From: Pseudomonadota bacterium
Lineage (GTDB): Bacteria > Pseudomonadota > Gammaproteobacteria > Burkholderiales > Rhodocyclaceae
Assembly: GCA_018262195.1 (NCBI GenBank)
Contig: JAGTRS010000052.1
Coordinates: forward strand, 1-36,405
Direction: 5' to 3'
DNA length: 36,405 nt
Shown here: positions 27,237 to 35,888 of the stretch, one piece after another
Position numbering within the stretch: position 1 is the stretch's first letter
Layout: the number at the start of each line of letters is the position of its first letter
Made by a program: the position numbers and the translations under genes
The notes under the pieces: model-generated
Seen by the model: only the letters and a program-made list of their open reading frames with translations
The model's database searches: none
What the model was told of the DNA's origin: nothing

Positions 27237-28094
27237 TCAGTTCAGCAATACTTTGGTTAACGTACGGTATTCCCGCTCAATCTCGCCAAATATTTCCTGG
27301 CTGTCGCGCCAGGCCAGATCTGCTTTCATCCAGCAGGCCTCGGACACTTGTGGCACGACCTCGGACACATCCTCAGACAGATCCAGAGCATGCGCCAGCG
27401 CGTCGCCAAGATGCACCACCAGGACCAGACCGGTGCACTCCACCTCTTCCGGCCGGTGGTGCATGGCCATCGCCTGGCAAATTGCCGCGGGAAAATGCCA
27501 GCGCTCCCCCAGTATGCCGCCGATTTCCCCGTGATCTATGCCGGCAACCGTTTTTTCCGCCACATGATATGAACAGCCCTGACTCTCCTGATAACGGATG
27601 GCGGCCTCCCAATGAGCGGGGAAGAAACAGGCCAGCATCAATCGGCCAAGATCATGGAGCAAACCTGCCACGAAGGCGCCCCCCTCACCCAGATTCATTC
27701 GGCGGGCCAGGGTACGCGCAGCAATTGCCGTGGCCAGGCTGTGCCGACGATAGATTTCCGGCTCGAACCCCTCCGCCGAGATGGCATCGAACGTCTCGCT
27801 GAATGCCGAAGCCGTTGCCAGCGTATGCACTGCTCGCAGCCCGAGGACGGCAATGGCATCCGGTATGGTCTCCACCTTGCCGCGCAAGCCATAAAATGGC
27901 GAATTGGCGATTCGTAGCAAGCGGGCGACCAAGGCCTGATCATTGGCGATGATTCGGGCCAGCGTCCCGGCGCTTGCATTCTCGTCATCAAGGCAGCGCA
28001 GCAATTGGCCAATCGTTGCCGACGGCCGTGGCAAATGGTTGATGTGCTTGACGATCATGTCCAGAGAAAGCGGCGCCAATCCGGGCGAGTTCAT
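27237..28094 (-). CDS. HDOD domain protein
   Basis: A 285-residue cytoplasmic protein made mostly of an HDOD domain (about 8-210). PRPSATIGQLLRCLDDENAS, ARLLRIANSPFYG, IPDAIAVLGLRAVHTLA and FVAGLLHDLGRLMLA are typical. HDOD domains resemble HD hydrolases but usually act in signalling through protein contacts, often in c-di-GMP or two-component clusters. Here the HD pair and a later H-x3-H-like stretch (IDHGEIG) remain, so hydrolase activity is not strictly excluded. The start overlaps the small upstream gene by 4 bases (ATGA), and the hemerythrin kinase follows after 21 bases. Confidence 0.9.
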   Translation of the reverse strand: MNSPGLAPLSLDMIVKHINHLPRPSATIGQLLRCLDDENASAGTLARIIANDQALVARLLRIANSPFYGLRGKVETIPDAIAVLGLRAVHTLATASAFSETFDAISAEGFEPEIYRRHSLATAIAARTLARRMNLGEGGAFVAGLLHDLGRLMLACFFPAHWEAAIRYQESQGCSYHVAEKTVAGIDHGEIGGILGERWHFPAAICQAMAMHHRPEEVECTGLVLVVHLGDALAHALDLSEDVSEVVPQVSEACWMKADLAWRDSQEIFGEIEREYRTLTKVLLN

Positions 28095-28279
28095 GACTGC
28101 CGATCTTCCAGTCGATACATCAGAATCATCTGCTCCAACTCGCGGGCCGGTCGATTTTCACCCGCCTTGCGAAAGAGAAAGCGAACCCGTTCGCTGATCT
28201 TCTGGCGCAAGGCTTCGGCATCACCAGCCGCCTCGAGACTAGTATCCAGTTCATCTGCTGCTTTGGATTCATCAGGCAC
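28091..28279 (-). CDS. small uncharacterised protein in the c-di-GMP operon
   Basis: A 62-residue protein from a GTG start at 28279, with a perfect AAGGAGG six bases upstream. It overlaps the preceding EAL gene by 8 bases and the following HDOD gene by 4 bases, which makes it a genuine gene and not a chance frame. It has an acidic N-terminal half and an Arg-rich helical C-terminal half (RQKISERVRFLFRKAG, ELEQMILMYRLEDRQ). No signal peptide, membrane segment or Cys. I do not recognise a family. Its place suggests an accessory role for the HDOD protein or the GGDEF-EAL protein. Confidence 0.75.
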   Translation of the reverse strand: MPDESKAADELDTSLEAAGDAEALRQKISERVRFLFRKAGENRPARELEQMILMYRLEDRQS

Positions 28280-30872
28280 AGTCAGCCTCCTTGAACGATG
28301 GATAGAGGGTCAACAACAGGCCGCTGCCACCACTTGCTTCACCCAGTCGCGTTGAAACTGCCAACCAGCTTCCCGAGTCCGTCAGCCAGAGCCGTTTTTC
28401 GCCTGCCCCGGCCGCGATCAGGCCAACCAGCGGTTCAGGCAACGACTCCTCCGCCAACCGGCCCATAAGTGGCGATCCGCCACCCAGCAAGCGGTCTGAC
28501 GCCTGATTCGCAAAGACCAGAATGCCATCCTCGTCAACGCCAAGCACGGGGAAAGGGACACACTGCAGTATTTCCTGCGCAATGCCGAGACTCATTTCAT
28601 CCCGCTCGATTCGCCGCTCTTTCTCAGCCAGACTGCCCATCAACTGGGCATTGGCTTTGGCCAGTTCGATGTTGGCAACCTGAACTTCGGAATTCAAGCG
28701 CCGGTTTTCATCGGCCAGTTCCTTGTAGCGAAAAGCCTCTTCGATGTTGGCACGCAACAGGTCGTCTTCCCAGGGCTTGGTCAGGAACTTGTAGATTGCC
28801 CCTTCATTGATGGCATCGGTAATGGACTGCAGTTCGGTATAGCCGGAAAGCACCATGCGCACTGTCCGCGGGTGTATCGTCTTGACCCGGCGCAGGAACT
28901 CGACGCCAGTCATTCCCGGCATACGCTGGTCGGAAACGATCACGTCCACCTCGTTCCGGGCCAGCACTTCCAATCCTGCGGCCCCACCATTCGCCGTCAG
29001 AATCTGGTAGCCATCCCGCCGTAGCAAACGACGCAGTGAGGCGAGAATGTTCTCCTCATCATCGACGAGCAGCACGGTGCGTTGGCGTTTGGCAGGCGGA
29101 ACGGGCAACGCAGGAATGCTTGAGCGATCGGCCAGTATCCTTGCCATCTCCGCCGCCGGCACGGGCTTGCTGAAAAAATACCCCTGAATCACGTCGCAAT
29201 GATTGGCAATCAACAAGGAAAGTTGGCCGTCGGTTTCAACCCCCTCGGCAATTACCTTGAGTTTGAGGTTATGCGCCATGGTGATGACCGCCCGGGTAAT
29301 CGAAGCGTCATCGGGATTGGCAGTTATGTCTTGGACGAACGAGCGATCGACCTTGACGGCATCAATCGGGAAGCGCTTCAGGTACGACAAGCTGGAATAG
29401 CCGGTACCAAAATCGTCGACTGAAAAACGCACCCCCAGCAGTCGAAGTTCGGTCAAGGTAGCGATAACCTGCTCGACATTGCGCATCAGTACGCTCTCGG
29501 TCAGTTCCAGTTCCAGGCGATCTGGGGGCAGGCCGCTGATGGCCAATGCGTCACGCACCGAATCCAGCAACTCGCTGCCCTCGAACTGTTTGGCTGAAAC
29601 ATTGACCGCAACGGTCGGTCGGCCAAGATCCTGATCCAGCCACTGTTTCAACTGGCAGCATGCCTGCCGCAAGGCCCAGCGCCCGACACTCTTGATCAGG
29701 CCACTTTCTTCCAGTGCTTCGACAAACATCGCCGGGGACAACAAGCCACGTACCGGATGGTTCCATCGCAATAGCGCTTCGGAGCCGATGACCTCGCCAT
29801 TGGTGCAACTCACCTTGGGCTGATAGAAGAGTTCAAACTCCTCTCTGGCCAGGGCCTGACGCAGGTCGGCATCGAGCTTCAGTCTTTCGGCGACGCCCTG
29901 ATTCATGCTTGTCGTGTAGTACTGATAGCAATTTCGCCCGGCCTCCTTGGCTCGCCCCATGGCGATTTCGGCAAAACGCAGCAAGGTTTCCGGATCGCCG
30001 GCATCATCGGGATAGGTGGCAATGCCCATGCTGACCGTGATGCTCAGATCCTGATCACGGATTTTGAAAGGCTCGTCGAGCGCCGACATGACTTTCCTGG
30101 CAACCACGGCAGCCTCACTGTCATTGGGCAGATCCGACAGGATGACCGCAAAATCATCGCCCCCCAGATGCCCCACGCTGTCACTTTCGCGCAGGCTGGC
30201 GATGACGCGCTCGCTCAGGACGCGCAGGATCACATCGCCCGAGCCATGTCCCAGCATGTCGGCGATCATCTTGAAGCGATCGATATTGAAATAGACAACC
30301 GCAGCGCCGGTCTCATGCCGGCTGGCCAGGGCAAGGCGACTCGCCAGCCGATCGACGAACAGAAGGCGGTTCGGCAATCCGGTCAGCTGATCGAAATGGG
30401 CCAGGTCAAAAAGACGACGCTCCGCCTGAACATCTTCAGTCACATCAAAATACATGACCAAGGCGCCCGGTTTGTCCTCGAAAGACAGGTACGACAGATG
30501 AACCCGGAACCAGCGCGGCGAGACGCCCCCGCGAAAGGCATGCACAAACGTTGAGGTTTTCTGCGCCCCCGCCAGCACGTCGGCCAGGCATTGAGAGGCA
30601 GCCAGCTGCGGCTCGCCTTCCTCATCCAGCTTTCGGCAAATATCCGCGTAATTGCCGCCCGACAAAAAGTCGGGGAGCATCCCGGAACACTCGGTGCACA
30701 ACAGCTGCCAACGCGGGTTGACGGCAACAATGCTGCCATCAGGACCCAGTTGCGCCACGCCAGCGGGAATTGCCGCCAGCAGAGACTGATCAAAAGCCGA
30801 TAGACCGACAGGAAATTCGCCTTCAGCTGCGGTCAGACCGACTTCACCAGTAGCTGACGACAACTCCCTCAT
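28272..30872 (-). CDS. PAS-GGDEF-EAL-REC composite c-di-GMP protein
   Basis: An 866-residue soluble protein, first gene of the signalling operon, with GGAGG before the ATG. A PAS domain (about 25-150) comes first. The GGDEF domain (about 155-315) has GGDDF in place of GGDEF, with RESD five residues before it as an RxxD inhibitory site. The EAL domain (about 325-575) keeps the catalytic set: SEALLRW, NVSAKQF, LELELTES, VDDFGTGYSS, VKVDRSF, AEGVET and IQGYFFSKP. A receiver follows at about 590-710, with VDDEENIL, phosphoacceptor in IVSDQRMPG and YKFLTKPWED. A coiled coil and a PAS-like tail complete it. It should be mainly a phosphodiesterase. A receiver placed after EAL is less usual than one in front. 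Confidence 0.92.
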   Translation of the reverse strand: MRELSSATGEVGLTAAEGEFPVGLSAFDQSLLAAIPAGVAQLGPDGSIVAVNPRWQLLCTECSGMLPDFLSGGNYADICRKLDEEGEPQLAASQCLADVLAGAQKTSTFVHAFRGGVSPRWFRVHLSYLSFEDKPGALVMYFDVTEDVQAERRLFDLAHFDQLTGLPNRLLFVDRLASRLALASRHETGAAVVYFNIDRFKMIADMLGHGSGDVILRVLSERVIASLRESDSVGHLGGDDFAVILSDLPNDSEAAVVARKVMSALDEPFKIRDQDLSITVSMGIATYPDDAGDPETLLRFAEIAMGRAKEAGRNCYQYYTTSMNQGVAERLKLDADLRQALAREEFELFYQPKVSCTNGEVIGSEALLRWNHPVRGLLSPAMFVEALEESGLIKSVGRWALRQACCQLKQWLDQDLGRPTVAVNVSAKQFEGSELLDSVRDALAISGLPPDRLELELTESVLMRNVEQVIATLTELRLLGVRFSVDDFGTGYSSLSYLKRFPIDAVKVDRSFVQDITANPDDASITRAVITMAHNLKLKVIAEGVETDGQLSLLIANHCDVIQGYFFSKPVPAAEMARILADRSSIPALPVPPAKRQRTVLLVDDEENILASLRRLLRRDGYQILTANGGAAGLEVLARNEVDVIVSDQRMPGMTGVEFLRRVKTIHPRTVRMVLSGYTELQSITDAINEGAIYKFLTKPWEDDLLRANIEEAFRYKELADENRRLNSEVQVANIELAKANAQLMGSLAEKERRIERDEMSLGIAQEILQCVPFPVLGVDEDGILVFANQASDRLLGGGSPLMGRLAEESLPEPLVGLIAAGAGEKRLWLTDSGSWLAVSTRLGEASGGSGLLLTLYPSFKEADCA

Positions 30873-31062
30873 GACGATCTCCTCCCGGCCTTTGAGTACT
30901 CATTCTAACCACTAACGAGGCCCATTAGGAGTTACCTTTACCCCTACAACCAGTGCATATTCCGCATGAATCGACGCGTTACCAGATTTCCATCCAAGGC
31001 ACTAATACGAAGGTATCGCTTACCTCGACACAACGTAGTAAGCACTCGGTGGGTAGGCCCGA

Positions 31063-31782
31063 CTACCAGCTCGGACCCTGCCCACCCGGCATGAAGTGGA
31101 TGGGCGCCACTTCGGCCTTGTCCAGCACCTGCTTCCGGTTGATGCGTGCGCTCATTTCTTCCCGCGTCGGGATCGGCAGGTCGTGGAGTTCGTCGAGCAG
31201 CTCGCGGAAGCAGACCAACCAGACATGTGTCAATTCGGCCAATGCAGCGTAGAACGGAGTAGCGCATTGCATGGAAACGCGCTGAGCGAAGTCCGGAAAC
31301 CAGTAGCCGATGTGTTCGTCGATGAAACTGGCCAGGTGCTCTGGCGCACTCGAGGAATCTGCCAGAACGCGGCGCAAGTACTCCAGCTGCAGCACGAAGT
31401 GGTCGTCGAAACGGCTGCGCCAGTCGGCAGCCTGCAGGCCGGCCTTGGCATAGAGGTCGCGCAGCTCGAACATCGGCGCTGCACAGGCGAGATGATCATC
31501 GCTGATCCAGACCGATTCGTAGGGCGAAGCACTGAGGCTGTTATTCAGGTAGATCGCGGCAAAATCAGCCGCCAGGTCGTCAAGCGTGCCCGGTGCTTTC
31601 AGTGCCTCGGCCATGTTGGCATAGGCCAGCGCTCCGGCCTCACCGGATGGTGGCAAGGCAAGCCCCAGCGGAAAGCTGGTCGCCTTCAGGGCATCCAGGG
31701 TGGCCGCATCGACTTCACGATCGTTCAGTCGAATCAGCTGATCGAGATCGTCGACCAGCGCCGCGCGCAGTTCAGCTTGCAT
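31063..31782 (-). CDS. TorD/DmsD-type molybdoenzyme chaperone
   Basis: A 239-residue all-helical cytoplasmic protein of the TorD family, which binds the Tat signal of a molybdoenzyme and helps insert the cofactor before export. LAADFAAIYLNNSLSASPYESVWIS carries the family's central motif, and YWFPDFAQRV and FYAALAEL follow. The tail HFMPGGQGPSW is distinctive. The start overlaps the ferredoxin-subunit stop by 11 bases, so it belongs to the molybdoenzyme operon, where it is the last gene. It should serve the DmsA-like subunit two genes upstream. I cannot assign TorD, DmsD or another subtype by eye. No terminator with a T-tract is visible in the 190 bases after it. Confidence 0.85.
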   Translation of the reverse strand: MQAELRAALVDDLDQLIRLNDREVDAATLDALKATSFPLGLALPPSGEAGALAYANMAEALKAPGTLDDLAADFAAIYLNNSLSASPYESVWISDDHLACAAPMFELRDLYAKAGLQAADWRSRFDDHFVLQLEYLRRVLADSSSAPEHLASFIDEHIGYWFPDFAQRVSMQCATPFYAALAELTHVWLVCFRELLDELHDLPIPTREEMSARINRKQVLDKAEVAPIHFMPGGQGPSW

Positions 31783-32443
31783 CCACTTTTCCCTTGCTGT
31801 GCGGTATGAAGGCGATGGAAGGTCTGGTCAGTTCCGGATTGGCCATGTTCTTGACCTGCTTGACCGTCTTGTCATGCGGTCCGATGGCCTTGGACTTCAG
31901 GGTTGCATTCCAGATTTCCTCGATCGGCCCGATATCCAGCACGCGCATCATGCAGGCCTGGACGCAGTAAGGCTTGCGGCCGGCCTCAAGTTCGTCGATG
32001 CACATGTTGCACTTCTTGATGACCATTTCCTGCGGGTCCCACTGCGGTGCGCCGTAGGGGCAGGCCGGCTCGCATTTCCGGCAGCCAATGCACAGGCTCG
32101 AGTCGATATCGACCACGCCGTTGTCGGCCCGCTTCCAGATCGCACCGGTTGGGCAGGTCGGCAAACAGGCCGGTTCGGCGCAGTGGTTGCAGGCCATGTT
32201 GACCTTGTAGGCATAGACCTCCGGATAGCTGCCGCCCTCGACGTACATGACGCGGCGGAAGCGTGGCCCGGGCGGCAGGCCGTTCTTGTCCTTGCAGGCA
32301 ATTTCGCAGGCCCGGCAGCCGATGCAGTCGACGTTGTGATGGACAAAGCCCAGCTGCTTGGCCGGCTTGACCGGCTCATAGGTCTGCGCCACCTTGCGCT
32401 CAATGGCAGAACGCAGTTCTTCCTTGTCGATTTTCTTGACCAT
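31772..32443 (-). CDS. four-cluster ferredoxin subunit of a molybdoenzyme (DmsB-like)
   Basis: A 223-residue electron-transfer subunit with 16 Cys in four groups: C40/43/46/50, C85/88/93/97, C118/121/124/128 and C145/148/160/164. This is the DmsB/NrfC/PsrB pattern holding four [4Fe-4S] clusters. It has no signal peptide, so it is probably carried across the membrane with the Tat-exported catalytic subunit. The ATG overlaps the catalytic-subunit stop by one base (TAATG), which favours equal synthesis. It should pass electrons between the molybdenum subunit and the pentaheme cytochrome or another quinone-linked partner, as no membrane anchor gene follows. Confidence 0.93.
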   Translation of the reverse strand: MVKKIDKEELRSAIERKVAQTYEPVKPAKQLGFVHHNVDCIGCRACEIACKDKNGLPPGPRFRRVMYVEGGSYPEVYAYKVNMACNHCAEPACLPTCPTGAIWKRADNGVVDIDSSLCIGCRKCEPACPYGAPQWDPQEMVIKKCNMCIDELEAGRKPYCVQACMMRVLDIGPIEEIWNATLKSKAIGPHDKTVKQVKNMANPELTRPSIAFIPHSKGKVDAS

Positions 32444-35016
32444 TATTTGTCCCTCCGGAAGATCACGGAACGCGAGGTCGCCTGGGTATCCCAGCCGGGA
32501 CGATGATCCAGGTTGGTCTTCTTCATATCGACCAGGATGGTGTTGTAGGCGAAGGCACCGGCCGGACTGGGCTCATCGAGTGTCAGGAAATCCGGATTGC
32601 CGGAACGATCGGTTCCATCCTTGGCCAGGTCCATCCAGGCACCTTCAAAGAGGACGACCACATTGGGCATGCAGCGCTCGGTCACGTAGACCGGCACCAC
32701 CACCTTGCCGCGTTCATTCCAGATTTCGACAATGTCACCGGTCTTGATGCCCAGCCGTTCGGCATCCTTCGTGTAAATGGTCACTTCCTGCTGGTAGGTT
32801 TCGCGCAGCCAGGGGATGTTGTGGAAGATGGAGTGAGTCCGCCATCTCGGGTGCGGCGTGATCATGTGGAAGGGGAATTTCTTCGCCTTCTCGTGATTCA
32901 GCGACTCGAAAGGTTCTATCCACTTCGGCAGGTAAGGAATCTCGTAGCCGTACTGGGTCTTGGTCCAGTCCTTGATGTTGGCCAGTGTCGTGGACAGGAT
33001 TTCGATCTTGCCGGATGGGGTCTCGAAGGGTACCCCCTTGCTGATCTGCTCTTCGAAAGCAACATGGGGCTTGTCGAAGGTGAACTTGTAGACGCCGTGC
33101 TTCTTGAAGCTCTCCCAGGACATGGTGACGCCCTGATGCTTCTGGACCTTGTTGGTCCACCAGTCCGTCAGGTAGGACTCGTCGGTGACGTCGTTCTTTT
33201 CGAAGTAGTCGCGCTGCGATTTCGGGTTGTAGCGCTTGCCAAAATCCTTGACCGTCGGATCCAGTTTCTCGATGCGGTAGGCCAGTTCGGTAAAGACCTG
33301 GAAGTCGGTCTTCGATTCGCCCAGGGGCTCGATGACCTTCGGGCGGTGGATGTAGTAATGCCCCTTGTACCAGGGCAAGGCCACATCATGGCGCTCGAAG
33401 TGCGTGGCGATCGGGAACAGCACGTCGGCCCACAAGCCGGACGGCGTGATGGTCGAATCCATGCAGACGACCAGTTCCAGCTTCTTGATCGCCTCGATTT
33501 CCTTGTTGATGTTGGTCAGCTGGTTGAACCAGTCGGAACCATGCCAGAAAATCGCCTTGATGTTCGGAATCTTGCCGTCCAACTCGTCGTTGCGCGGCCA
33601 GCAGCCAATTTCCTCGCGCTTGACGTTGGGGTAGTTGAGCACGCAATGCGCCCAGCGGTCCGACTTGAGCGAGGCGTACCAGACATTGGCATACTCGTCG
33701 TACGGGTAGGCCACCGCTTCAGCGTGCCAGCCTTTGCCGACACCCTCGGCGCAGCCGCCGAGAATGCCGATGTTGCCAGTCATCGCCTGCAGGGCGGCGG
33801 CCATCCGGTTGTATTGCTCGCCGTAGCTGGCCCGGCCCGGTGCCCAGCTCGCCTTCAGGGCCGCCGGCTTGGTCGTGGCGTACATTTCGGCCAGTTTCTT
33901 GATATCGGCAGCCGGCACACCGCAGATCTTCTCGGCCCATTCCGGGGATTTCGGAGTGCCGTCATACTTGCCGAGGATGTAGTCCTTGAAGTTCTCCTTG
34001 TCGGCAAACTCCTTGGGGGTCGTGCCGACATCCATGCCCTGGCAGAACTTGTTGATGAACTTCTGATCCTGCAAATTATTGACGAAAATGTGGTGCGCCA
34101 TGGCGGCCAGCATCGCCGCGTCGGTATTCGGCTTGATCGGAATCCACCAGGCGTCGTAGCTGGCTGCGCTGTCGGTGTATTGCGGATCGACGACGACGAA
34201 CTTGCAGCCGCGCTGCTTGGCCAGCCGCATGTAGTAGAAGGTGTTGCCACCGTGGAAGGTGTAGGCCGGGTTCCAGCCCCACATGATGATCAGCTTGGAA
34301 TGCGCAAAGGCGTCATCCTCGTTGCCATCTGTGATGGTGCCGAAGGTCATCCGCGAACTGAAGGTGGTGCCCTGATAGCTCGGCACTGACCACGAGTTGG
34401 TGCGGCAGCCGAACATGCCGAGAAAGCGGGCGAGCAGGCCTTCGATCTGATCCGACTTGTGCAGCACGCCATAGGAAGTACCGGCATAGGCCTGATCGAG
34501 AATGGCCGTCGGGCCGTATTTCTGCTTCAGCTCGACCATCTTTTTGGCGACATGGTCGAGGGCTTCATCCCACGACACTCGCTTGAACTTGCCTTCACCG
34601 CGTTCGCCCACCCGCATCATCGGGTAGAGCAGGCGCTCCGGCGAATACAGGCGCGAGCGGTAGGAGCGGCCACGCAGGCAGGCGCGCAGTTGTGGCACCT
34701 GCTCGGTGTCGTCACCGAATTTTCCGCCTTCCTGGTAGCGGCCATCGTCAGTGGAAAGGCGAACGATGACGTCACCCTTCTTGTGGGCCACCAGCATGTG
34801 ACGCGAGCCGCAGTTGTGGTCGCAGGAAGTGACGACGGTGGTGAGCTGGTCGTCCTTGGGATAAGGCTCGTAGGCGAAGGCTTTGGCTTCCTGCTGGCCG
34901 GTGCCGAGTTCGATCAGGCCGCTGGTCGTGGCGACGGCCGTGCCGGCACCGACGGTTTTCAGGAAGCTGCGACGATTGGGGTTGAGTAGATCAAGCCAGT
35001 TACGTTTCCGGTCCAT
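32443..35016 (-). CDS. DmsA-like molybdopterin oxidoreductase, catalytic subunit, substrate unknown
   Basis: An 857-residue member of the DMSO reductase superfamily. A Tat signal is at the N-terminus (NRRSFLKTVGAG, about 14-25), so it works in the periplasm. The FeS motif reads C65-x3-C69-x3-H73-x39-C113: His stands where DmsA has its third Cys (CDHNCGSRH, then RACLRGRS). By alignment in my head with DmsA, Ser213 in SVPSYQG falls on the molybdenum-ligand Ser, placing it with Ser-ligated, DmsA-type enzymes. WGWNPAYTFHGG, VVVDPQYTDSAASYDAWW and a C-terminal dinucleotide-binding domain (FHMITPHPRWRTHSIFHN) are clear. It follows the cytochrome gene by 12 bases. Substrate cannot be named: S-oxides, N-oxides, or sulfur, selenium or chlorine oxyanions are all open. 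Confidence 0.9.
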   Translation of the reverse strand: MDRKRNWLDLLNPNRRSFLKTVGAGTAVATTSGLIELGTGQQEAKAFAYEPYPKDDQLTTVVTSCDHNCGSRHMLVAHKKGDVIVRLSTDDGRYQEGGKFGDDTEQVPQLRACLRGRSYRSRLYSPERLLYPMMRVGERGEGKFKRVSWDEALDHVAKKMVELKQKYGPTAILDQAYAGTSYGVLHKSDQIEGLLARFLGMFGCRTNSWSVPSYQGTTFSSRMTFGTITDGNEDDAFAHSKLIIMWGWNPAYTFHGGNTFYYMRLAKQRGCKFVVVDPQYTDSAASYDAWWIPIKPNTDAAMLAAMAHHIFVNNLQDQKFINKFCQGMDVGTTPKEFADKENFKDYILGKYDGTPKSPEWAEKICGVPAADIKKLAEMYATTKPAALKASWAPGRASYGEQYNRMAAALQAMTGNIGILGGCAEGVGKGWHAEAVAYPYDEYANVWYASLKSDRWAHCVLNYPNVKREEIGCWPRNDELDGKIPNIKAIFWHGSDWFNQLTNINKEIEAIKKLELVVCMDSTITPSGLWADVLFPIATHFERHDVALPWYKGHYYIHRPKVIEPLGESKTDFQVFTELAYRIEKLDPTVKDFGKRYNPKSQRDYFEKNDVTDESYLTDWWTNKVQKHQGVTMSWESFKKHGVYKFTFDKPHVAFEEQISKGVPFETPSGKIEILSTTLANIKDWTKTQYGYEIPYLPKWIEPFESLNHEKAKKFPFHMITPHPRWRTHSIFHNIPWLRETYQQEVTIYTKDAERLGIKTGDIVEIWNERGKVVVPVYVTERCMPNVVVLFEGAWMDLAKDGTDRSGNPDFLTLDEPSPAGAFAYNTILVDMKKTNLDHRPGWDTQATSRSVIFRRDK

Positions 35017-35028
35017 GATTTTTTGCCT

Positions 35029-35886
35029 TTATTTCGTGTTGACCGTGGGAATCAGGAAGCGGGCTTCGCTTTCCGTCGGGCGATCCTTGGCCCAGTCGGG
35101 AACCTCGGGAGCCATACCCTCCCAGGCGTGGCGCGGATAGGGGTAACTGATCCGATACCAGGAACGCCCCCCGTGGCAGCCGTAGCAAGTGTCGGCATTC
35201 TTGGTGCCGGCCGCTTCGATGGCCTCGGCCTTGAGGTAGCTGACCTGATGGCGTTTAGTTCGAATCGCCGCGTGGCAGGTCTGGCAGGAATTGCCGAACA
35301 TTTCCTTCGACTCCGGCCACGGGCTGGGCAGCCCCATCACCGGCGCGTTCATCTGGCCGTGACATTTGAGACAGGTGGTTTCGACATTGACCTGCTTGCG
35401 CAGCGTGAAGGATTTGTCGCTCTGCGGCGCAGCGGTCGCCGAGGAGCTCTGAGCCTCTTCGCGCGGATCGTGGCCCTGGTGGCAGGTGGTGCAACTGAGG
35501 TTCATCAGTTCCTTGGCCATCGGGGTGACCAGATGGCGACGATGGAAGGTGTCCTGCTCGCCCGTGTAGGTGCTGAGTTGCTGATACCAGGCCTTGCTGG
35601 TACTGGCCTTGACGCCGGCCGGCGAAGTTTCGCGCACCTTGTCTTCAAGCACTTCGCGATGGCAGGCCAGACATTGGGCGTCGGTAGCGCTGTCGATAGC
35701 CGGCTTGAAGTGAATCGGGTCGTAGGTGGCGCGCAGATGGTCGGCACTCGGTCCGCCAGCCGGGAGAGCGACGGCGTTCTGCGGCGACGGGCCTTGCTGG
35801 CGGATGGTCCAGCCGAGAAAGCCACCGGCGACGGTGGCAACGGCGACCAGGGCGAGAATCAGGATGCCGGTTTTGGGGCTTTCCAT
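35029..35886 (-). CDS. membrane-anchored pentaheme cytochrome c
   Basis: A 285-residue protein with one N-terminal membrane segment (about 7-26), which looks uncleaved and would anchor it in the inner membrane facing the periplasm. Five CxxCH heme sites are visible: CLACH 72-76, CTTCH 132-136, CLKCH 172-176, CQTCH 201-205 and CYGCH 234-238. It is not a NapC/NrfH-type quinol dehydrogenase by its N-terminal pattern. In heme number it is like TorC, but shorter. It lies 2 bases after the small secreted-protein gene and 12 bases before the molybdoenzyme, so it probably links that enzyme to the quinone pool or to other cytochromes. Confidence 0.9.
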   Translation of the reverse strand: MESPKTGILILALVAVATVAGGFLGWTIRQQGPSPQNAVALPAGGPSADHLRATYDPIHFKPAIDSATDAQCLACHREVLEDKVRETSPAGVKASTSKAWYQQLSTYTGEQDTFHRRHLVTPMAKELMNLSCTTCHQGHDPREEAQSSSATAAPQSDKSFTLRKQVNVETTCLKCHGQMNAPVMGLPSPWPESKEMFGNSCQTCHAAIRTKRHQVSYLKAEAIEAAGTKNADTCYGCHGGRSWYRISYPYPRHAWEGMAPEVPDWAKDRPTESEARFLIPTVNTK

Positions 35887-35888
35887 GG

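Noticed and set aside
30873..31062. Possible NarL or sigma-54 sites upstream of the GGDEF-EAL operon (a TACCCCT heptamer was seen)
   Set aside because: A single heptamer match is expected by chance and no -24/-12 pair was found.
31000..31095. Rho-independent terminator after torD
   Set aside because: A GGTGGG/CCCACC pairing exists but has no T-tract, and part of it lies in the torD 3' end.
32503..34389. 628-codon open frame on the + strand
   Set aside because: It is the antisense shadow of the molybdoenzyme gene; low-complexity Val/Gly/Asp composition and no motif.
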